DNA of 9,654 bases. Source: CADEED01 sp036274075 (GTDB lineage Bacteria; Pseudomonadota; Gammaproteobacteria; Steroidobacterales; Steroidobacteraceae). The stretch covers positions 1 to 9,654 of the forward strand of contig DASUGK010000028.1 in NCBI GenBank assembly GCA_036274075.1, read 5' to 3'. This document shows, piece after piece, positions 5,032 through 9,654 of this stretch. The position numbers and the translations under genes are program-made. Positions within the stretch are counted from its first letter, which is position 1; every line of letters starts with the position of its first letter. The notes beneath the pieces are model-generated. The model was given only the letters and a program-made list of their open reading frames with translations. It searched no databases and was not told the origin of the DNA.

Positions 5032-7866
5032 ATGCACTTCAATGTCCGCCGTGTGGCGCTGGCCGCGTGTGTCCTAACTTTGTTGTCCGGCACGGCCGCC
5101 CACGCGGCGAAAAAGAAGAAGCCGGTTCCCGTTCCCGTGGCGCCGCCGCCCGCGGTCACGGTCGCGCCGCCGGAGAAGATCACCTCGGTGGAAGGCATCA
5201 CCGAGTACCGCCTGTCCAACGGCCTGCGCGTGCTGCTGTTCCCGGATCCGAGCAAGCAAACCATCACCGTGAACGTCACCTACCTCGTCGGCTCGCGCCA
5301 CGAGAACTACGGTGAAACCGGCATGGCGCACCTGCTGGAGCACATGCTGTTCAAGGGAACGGATAAACGGCACGACGTGCCCGGCGAGCTGGCCGCGCAT
5401 GGCGCGCGCCCCAACGGCACCACGTCGTGGGACCGCACCAATTACTTCGAGACCTTCAACGCCACCGACGAAAACCTGCGCTGGGCGCTCGAGTTCGAAG
5501 CCGACCGCATGATGAATTCCCGCGTCGCCAAGGAAGATCTCGACAGCGAGATGACCGTGGTGCGCAACGAATACGAGATGGGCGAGAACCTGCCGCTCAA
5601 CGTGTTGTTCAAGCGGCTCATGGCCGCGTCCTATGACTGGCACAACTACGGCAAGCTGCCCATCGGCGCGCGCTCGGATCTCGAAGGCGTACCGATCGAC
5701 CGCCTGAAGGCGTTCTACAAGATGTATTACCAGCCGGACAACGCCATCCTGCTGGTGGCCGGCAAGATCGACGAGGCCGCGACGCTCAAGCTGGTGCAGG
5801 AGCACTTCGGTTCCATCCCGAAGCCCACGCGCACGCTGCCGGTGATGTACACGCAGGAACCGGTGCAGGACGGCGAGCGCCAGGTCACGCTGCGCCGGAC
5901 GGGTGACGTGCAGGTGGCCGTGGTCGGTTACCACATCCCGGCGGGTTCGCACGAGGACATCGCGGCGCTGCAGATCCTGTACGACGTGATGACGACGCAG
6001 CCTTCGGGCCGATTGCACAAGGCACTGGTGGAATCCGGCAAGGCGGCCGGCATCATGAATTTCGGCCTGCAGAATCACGATCCGGGCATGAGTTTCTTCG
6101 GCGCGCAGGTGCGCACCGACAAGCCGCTCGAGCCGGTGCTCAAGCAGCTCATCGACATCATGGAGAAACCGAAGGCGGTGCCCGTGTCCGACGCCGAGGT
6201 GGAACGCGGCCGCACCGCGCTGCTGTCGCAGATCGACCTCACGCTGAACAACTCCGAGCGCGTCGGCCTGATGCTCAGCGACTGGGCCGCCATGGGCGAC
6301 TGGCGACTGATGTTCGTGAATCGCGACCGCATTCGCGCGGCGAAGACCGCCGACGTGCAGCGCGTCTGGGAAAAATACTTCAAGAGCTCCAACCGCACCG
6401 CGGGCCTGTTCTACCCGACGGCGGCGCCGGACCGCGTCGACATGCCGGCGGCGCCCGACGTGGTCGCGCTGGTCAAGGATTACAAGGGCGACGCGCTGCG
6501 CGACGAGGGCGAGGAGTTCGATCCCTCGATCGCCAACATCGAGGCGCGCACGATCCGCAAGAAACTGCCCGGTGGCCTCGATCTCGCGCTGCTGCCGAAG
6601 AAGACGCGCGGCGGCTCGGTGCATGCCGCCATCGCGCTGCGCTTCGGCGACGTCGACAGCCTGAAGAACCTGGGCGACATCCCGGCCATGACCACTGAAA
6701 TGCTGATGCGCGGCACCGGCAAGCACACGCGCCAGCAGATCCAGGACGAGTTCGACCGCCTCAAGGCGCGCGTCAGCATCAACACCTGGGGCTCGGGCCT
6801 GTACGCCGGCGTCGAGACCACGCGCGAGAACCTGCCCGCGGCCCTGGCGCTGCTGGGCGAGGTGCTGCGCGATCCGAAGTTCGACGCCAAGGAGCTCGAG
6901 GAGCTGCGTACCGAAAGGCTGGCCGGCCTCGAGCAGCAACGCAGCGAGCCCAGCACCATCGCGTTCACCGCGTTCCAGAAGCTGCTGAAGCCCTACCCGA
7001 AGGGCGACATCCGCCACGTCGATTCCATCGACGAGGGCGTGGCCGACATCAAGGCGGTGACGCGCGAGCAGATGCTGAAGTTCCACCGCGACTTCTTCGG
7101 CGCACAGCCGGCGCAGTTCTCGGCCGTCGGCGATTTCGACGCGGCAGAACTCGAGAAACAGGTGTGGCAGTTGTTCGGCGGCTGGAAGGCGGCGAAGCCG
7201 TTCAAGGTGGTGCCGAACGAATACTTCGAGGCCAAGGTGGAGAACCGCACCTTCGAAACGCCGGACAAGGCGCAGGCCTTCTACGTGACCGGGCTCAACC
7301 TGAACATGCGCGATGACGATCCGGACTACCCGGCGATGCTGTTCGGCAATTACATGCTGGGCGGTGGCTTCCTGAATTCGCGCCTCATGGCGCGCATCCG
7401 CATCAAGGAAGGCCTGAGCTACGGCGTGGGCTCGCAGCTCTCGGTGGACTCGCTGGACAAGTCCGGCAGTCTGGTCGCCTTTGCCATCTACGCGCCGCAA
7501 AACCTCGCGAGACTCGAGCAGGCCTTCAAGGAAGAGATCGAGAAAGTGCTCGAGGTGGGCTTCACCGCCGAAGAAATCGCGCAGGCGAAATCCGGCTGGG
7601 CGCAGTCACGCAGCGTGCAGCGCTCGCAGGACAATGCGCTGGTAGGCGCATTGGGCCACTACATGTTCCTCGGGCGCACCCTGGAGTGGGACGCCGAGCT
7701 CGAGAAGAAGGTGATGGCGCTCGAGGCCGACCAGATCCGCGAGGCAATGAAGCGCCACATCGTGCCGTCGAAACTCGTGGTGATGAAGGCGGGCGACTTC
7801 GCGAACGCGGCGAAGAATGCGGCGGCACCAGCCGCGGCGCCGCCGGCATCCACCGCCAAACCATGA
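5032..7866 (+). CDS. Secreted M16-family zinc metallopeptidase (two-domain, pitrilysin-type)
   Basis: A 944-residue zinc-dependent endopeptidase of family M16, probably periplasmic or outer-membrane-facing, where such enzymes degrade peptides. The N-terminus MHFNVRRVALAACVLTLLSG is a signal peptide with an AHA cleavage site, followed by a KKKK run and a Pro/Val-rich linker. The inverted zinc motif His100-Leu-Leu-Glu-His104 is followed after 75 residues by Glu180 in VVRNEYE, exactly the HxxEH-x(74-76)-E pattern; Glu103 is the catalytic base. NGTTSWDRTNYFET between them is also characteristic. A second M16 half starts near residue 520; there the motif is replaced by AMTTE (552-556), so it is non-catalytic but closes the chamber. 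RIRIKEGLSY (788-797) is the conserved Arg/Tyr substrate-binding region. ATG 5032 is preceded by AGGGGGAG with 6-base spacing. The reading frame is open back to 4822, but that extension overlaps the HTH gene and lacks family similarity. Confidence 0.95.
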   Translation: MHFNVRRVALAACVLTLLSGTAAHAAKKKKPVPVPVAPPPAVTVAPPEKITSVEGITEYRLSNGLRVLLFPDPSKQTITVNVTYLVGSRHENYGETGMAHLLEHMLFKGTDKRHDVPGELAAHGARPNGTTSWDRTNYFETFNATDENLRWALEFEADRMMNSRVAKEDLDSEMTVVRNEYEMGENLPLNVLFKRLMAASYDWHNYGKLPIGARSDLEGVPIDRLKAFYKMYYQPDNAILLVAGKIDEAATLKLVQEHFGSIPKPTRTLPVMYTQEPVQDGERQVTLRRTGDVQVAVVGYHIPAGSHEDIAALQILYDVMTTQPSGRLHKALVESGKAAGIMNFGLQNHDPGMSFFGAQVRTDKPLEPVLKQLIDIMEKPKAVPVSDAEVERGRTALLSQIDLTLNNSERVGLMLSDWAAMGDWRLMFVNRDRIRAAKTADVQRVWEKYFKSSNRTAGLFYPTAAPDRVDMPAAPDVVALVKDYKGDALRDEGEEFDPSIANIEARTIRKKLPGGLDLALLPKKTRGGSVHAAIALRFGDVDSLKNLGDIPAMTTEMLMRGTGKHTRQQIQDEFDRLKARVSINTWGSGLYAGVETTRENLPAALALLGEVLRDPKFDAKELEELRTERLAGLEQQRSEPSTIAFTAFQKLLKPYPKGDIRHVDSIDEGVADIKAVTREQMLKFHRDFFGAQPAQFSAVGDFDAAELEKQVWQLFGGWKAAKPFKVVPNEYFEAKVENRTFETPDKAQAFYVTGLNLNMRDDDPDYPAMLFGNYMLGGGFLNSRLMARIRIKEGLSYGVGSQLSVDSLDKSGSLVAFAIYAPQNLARLEQAFKEEIEKVLEVGFTAEEIAQAKSGWAQSRSVQRSQDNALVGALGHYMFLGRTLEWDAELEKKVMALEADQIREAMKRHIVPSKLVVMKAGDFANAAKNAAAPAAAPPASTAKP

Positions 7867-7883
7867 CGGAGTCGACATGACAA

Positions 7884-7939
7884 GCGATTGTCCGCGGCTG
7901 CCAGGAGACAGCTTCGCGGACAATCGCCGTCTCGTTTGA
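7884..7939 (+). terminator. Strong hairpin terminator after the M16 gene
   Basis: GCGATTGTCCGCG (7884-7896) and CGCGGACAATCGC (7915-7927) are perfect 13-base inverted arms. GCTG (7897-7900) pairs further with CAGC (7909-7912), leaving a TT bulge and an 8-base loop, for 17 pairs in all. A T-rich stretch (CTCGTTTGACTTTATTT, from 7931) follows, although it is interrupted rather than a clean T-tract. Its position 18 bases after the peptidase stop supports a role in ending that transcript and isolating the GH44 gene. Confidence 0.7.
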
Positions 7940-7985
7940 CTTTATTTGGCGTCTTTAGCCGCCGACACGTTGAGATCCCCGCGGG

Positions 7986-8003
7986 CGCGCAGGAAACTGC
8001 GCG
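7986..8003 (+). other. GAAA-tetraloop hairpin in the GH44 leader
   Basis: CGCGCAG (7986-7992) pairs perfectly with CTGCGCG (7997-8003) around a GAAA loop, a GNRA tetraloop that makes RNA hairpins unusually stable. It ends just before the purine-rich ribosome binding region AGGAGAGGGGG (8006-8016). It may protect the 5' end of the message or tune translation; that is inference. No further gene or clear promoter is seen in 7940-8023. Confidence 0.4.
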
Positions 8004-8023
8004 GCAGGAGAGGGGGACTTGGC

Positions 8024-9654
8024 ATGCGCAGATTGGGCGGCGGCTTGTTAGTGGCATTGCTGGCGAGTGGTTGCGGCGGAGGAGGCGGCTCTTCGCCCAT
8101 GCCGTCACCGCCGCCGCCACCTCCGCAGAAGACGCTGGTGGTCGCCACGCAGCCCGCGGGCTCGGTGCAGGCGACGGCGTTCACCACCCAGCCGGTGGTC
8201 CACATCCGGGTCAACGGCGCGACCGATACCACCGACAACACCACGGTGGTGACCGTGAGCATCGCCGCCGGCACGGGCGCCAACGGTGCGCAGCTCACCG
8301 GTACCACCACCGCCACGGCATCGGCCGGCGTGGCCACGTTCACCAACCTCGGCATCGACCAGGCCGGCACTAACTACCAGCTGCGCTTCACGGCCACCGG
8401 CGTCACCGCCGTGAACAGCGCCAACTTCGACGTGGCTGCGGCCGCGGTGCATGAACTCTTCGTCGCCACGCAACCCCTGGGAGGCGAGCCGCCCGCGGCG
8501 TTCACGCAGCAACCCGTGATCCACGTGCGCATCAACGGCGTCACGGATGCCAGCGACGACACCACCGTGGTCACCGCCGCCATCGCGCCGGGCACCGGCC
8601 CCGCGGGCGCGACGCTCACGGGAACCACCACGGCCACCGCGGTCGACGGGGTCGCCACGTTCAGCAATCTCGGCGTCAGTCACATCGGCTCGAACTACCG
8701 GATCCGTTTTTCGGCCACGGGCAACACTTCCACGGACAGCGTGACGTTCAGCATCGTGCAGGCGGGGCAGGTGATCCCGCCGTCGACGCCGCCGGCCAGC
8801 CAGGTGAACTTCAACATCGACAGCACCCAGGACGTGCGCCCGATCTCGCGCTTCGTCTACGGAATGAATGGCTGGGACCCGGCGCAGCGGCCGCGCAACC
8901 TCACGCTGTCGCGCTCCGGCGGCAATCGCATGACGGCGTACAACTGGGAGACCAATGCCAGCAATGCGGGCGCGGATTACTTCAACCAGAACGACGATTT
9001 CCTGGGCGGCGGCAATACGCCCAATGGCGCCGTCGCGCCCGGCCTCGAGTCTGCGCGTGCAGCCGGCGCAGGCATGATCGTGACCATGCCCCTCATCGGC
9101 TACGTATCGGCGGACAAGAACGGCGGGGGCGACGTCGCCAACAGCGGCCCCAACTACCTGCAGACCCGGTTCCACCAGAGCCCCGCGCGCAAGAACGCCG
9201 CCTTCAGCCTGGTGCCGGACACCACCGATGCCTTCGTCTACCAGGACGAGTACATCAACTTCCTCGACAAGACCTACCCGGGCGCCTTCGCCGCGGCTGG
9301 CAACCCCATCATGATCAGCCTGGATAACGAGCCCGACCTCTGGCAGAGCACGCATGCGCGACTGCGCGGCGACGGCAATCCGGCCACCCAGGCCGGGACC
9401 ACCGCGACGTACGCCGAGATGATCCAGCGCACCATCGACTACGCCGATGCCGCCAAGGACGTGAACCACAACGCGCTGATCTTCGGCCCCGTGAACTACG
9501 GCTGGCAGGGCATGATCCGCTTCCAGGACGCGTCTGATGCCGCGAACCGCGACTTCCTCGAGTTCTACCTGGCGCAGATGGCGGCCGCCGAGAGCCCGAA
9601 CGGCCACCGCCTGGTCGACGTGCTGGACGTGCACTGGTATCCGGAGGCGCGCGG
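8024..9654 (+). CDS. GH44 family glycoside hydrolase lipoprotein with two N-terminal Ig-like repeats (C-terminus outside window)
   Basis: A surface- or membrane-anchored polysaccharide hydrolase; GH44 enzymes cleave beta-1,4-glucans such as xyloglucan and carboxymethylcellulose. The 543 visible codons start with a lipoprotein signal, MRRLGGGLLVALLASGC, with the acylated Cys at residue 17. A Gly/Ser then Pro-rich linker and two similar ~100-residue beta-rich repeats (about 37-137 and 144-244) follow. The catalytic domain begins near 260 (NFNIDSTQDVRPISRFVYGMN). GH44 hallmarks are SGGNRMTAYNWE (298-309) with NASNAGADYF, SLDNEPDLW with Glu436 as predicted acid/base, and RLVDVLDVHWYPEA at the edge. 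The nucleophile Glu should lie beyond the window, since it is some 170 residues further on in characterised members. The start is supported by AGGAGAGGGGG upstream and by the lipobox. The family is confident; the exact substrate is not. Confidence 0.9.
   Translation, partial: MRRLGGGLLVALLASGCGGGGGSSPMPSPPPPPPQKTLVVATQPAGSVQATAFTTQPVVHIRVNGATDTTDNTTVVTVSIAAGTGANGAQLTGTTTATASAGVATFTNLGIDQAGTNYQLRFTATGVTAVNSANFDVAAAAVHELFVATQPLGGEPPAAFTQQPVIHVRINGVTDASDDTTVVTAAIAPGTGPAGATLTGTTTATAVDGVATFSNLGVSHIGSNYRIRFSATGNTSTDSVTFSIVQAGQVIPPSTPPASQVNFNIDSTQDVRPISRFVYGMNGWDPAQRPRNLTLSRSGGNRMTAYNWETNASNAGADYFNQNDDFLGGGNTPNGAVAPGLESARAAGAGMIVTMPLIGYVSADKNGGGDVANSGPNYLQTRFHQSPARKNAAFSLVPDTTDAFVYQDEYINFLDKTYPGAFAAAGNPIMISLDNEPDLWQSTHARLRGDGNPATQAGTTATYAEMIQRTIDYADAAKDVNHNALIFGPVNYGWQGMIRFQDASDAANRDFLEFYLAQMAAAESPNGHRLVDVLDVHWYPEAR
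8132..8755 (+). repeat. Two tandem Ig-like protein repeats within the GH44 gene
   Basis: Copy 1 (8132-8434) and copy 2 (8453-8755) are offset by 321 bases (107 codons). Hand alignment without gaps gives about 60 identical residues out of 101. Shared blocks include VATQP, the segment after QPV (H.R.NG), TTVVT, LTGTTTATA and GVATF.NLG. The pattern (a strand, then GVATF, then NLG and a YxxRF strand) resembles bacterial Ig-like/invasin-type domains. They probably space the catalytic domain from the membrane or bind carbohydrate. A short linker joins them. Confidence 0.75.

Noticed and set aside
5074..7500. 808-codon open frame on the minus strand
   Set aside because: It lies entirely antisense to the M16 peptidase gene, whose motifs are complete. 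The translation is rich in Arg, His, Val and Asp, as expected from reading GC-rich codons backwards, and has no recognisable domain.
7877..7939. 20-codon open frame (MTSDCPRLPG...) with GACGGAG upstream
   Set aside because: It is made almost entirely of the terminator hairpin, has no similarity I recognise, and such a short frame arises easily by chance.
8105..9634. 509-codon open frame on the minus strand
   Set aside because: Antisense to the GH44 gene, low-complexity composition and no domain; the plus-strand frame has a lipobox and GH44 motifs.
1..9654. CRISPR array, tRNA/rRNA, integrase, toxin-antitoxin or phage genes
   Set aside because: I looked for regularly spaced short repeats, cloverleaf-like segments and characteristic protein motifs and saw none. 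The DUF2975/HTH pair might be mistaken for a toxin-antitoxin pair, but its membrane protein carries the DUF2975 signature and no toxin features.

Overview
The window is high-GC proteobacterial chromosomal DNA. Codons are strongly G/C-biased at third positions, and signal peptides, a lipobox and YadG/YadH-type transporter genes all point to a Gram-negative. The gene content (DUF1287 protein, full-length secreted M16 peptidase, GH44 lipoprotein) and a GGGGACAGAT-type palindrome suggest a soil or water gammaproteobacterium near Xanthomonadales/Steroidobacterales. That placement is inference from memory; no rRNA or marker gene is present to settle it.

Layout. On the minus strand (1-1354) lies a two-gene ABC-2 exporter operon, a YadG-like ATPase followed by a YadH-like permease that runs off the left edge; the two overlap by 4 bp (ATGA). 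A divergent intergenic region (1355-1469) holds a bulged 13-bp hairpin and a perfect 14-bp palindrome. On the plus strand follow a small exported DUF1287 protein with a Cys/His pair (1470-2057), a REP-like palindrome (2061-2098), a full-size ABC exporter half-transporter of the lantibiotic/peptide exporter type without a peptidase domain (2166-4028), and a two-gene DUF2975 membrane protein / XRE-family HTH module (4123-4909). Next come a periplasmic or exported two-domain M16 zinc metallopeptidase (5032-7866) ending in a strong hairpin terminator, and a GH44 glycoside hydrolase lipoprotein with two tandem Ig-like repeats (8024 to beyond the right edge).

How the parts relate. The clear functional units are the YadG/YadH pair and the DUF2975/HTH pair. 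The latter is preceded by three copies of TATCGTT(T), two of them forming an inverted repeat that fills the spacer between a perfect TTGACA -35 and a TTTACT -10. This looks like the binding site of the HTH protein itself and is the most testable regulatory observation here. The remaining genes appear to be independent transcription units. I see no defence system, CRISPR, tRNA/rRNA, integrase or insertion sequence gene; apart from the regulatory sites and palindromes this is a fairly ordinary region. Gaps over about 100 bases (1355-1469, 2058-2165, 4910-5031, 7867-8023) are covered by the site entries, and no gap exceeds 300 bases.
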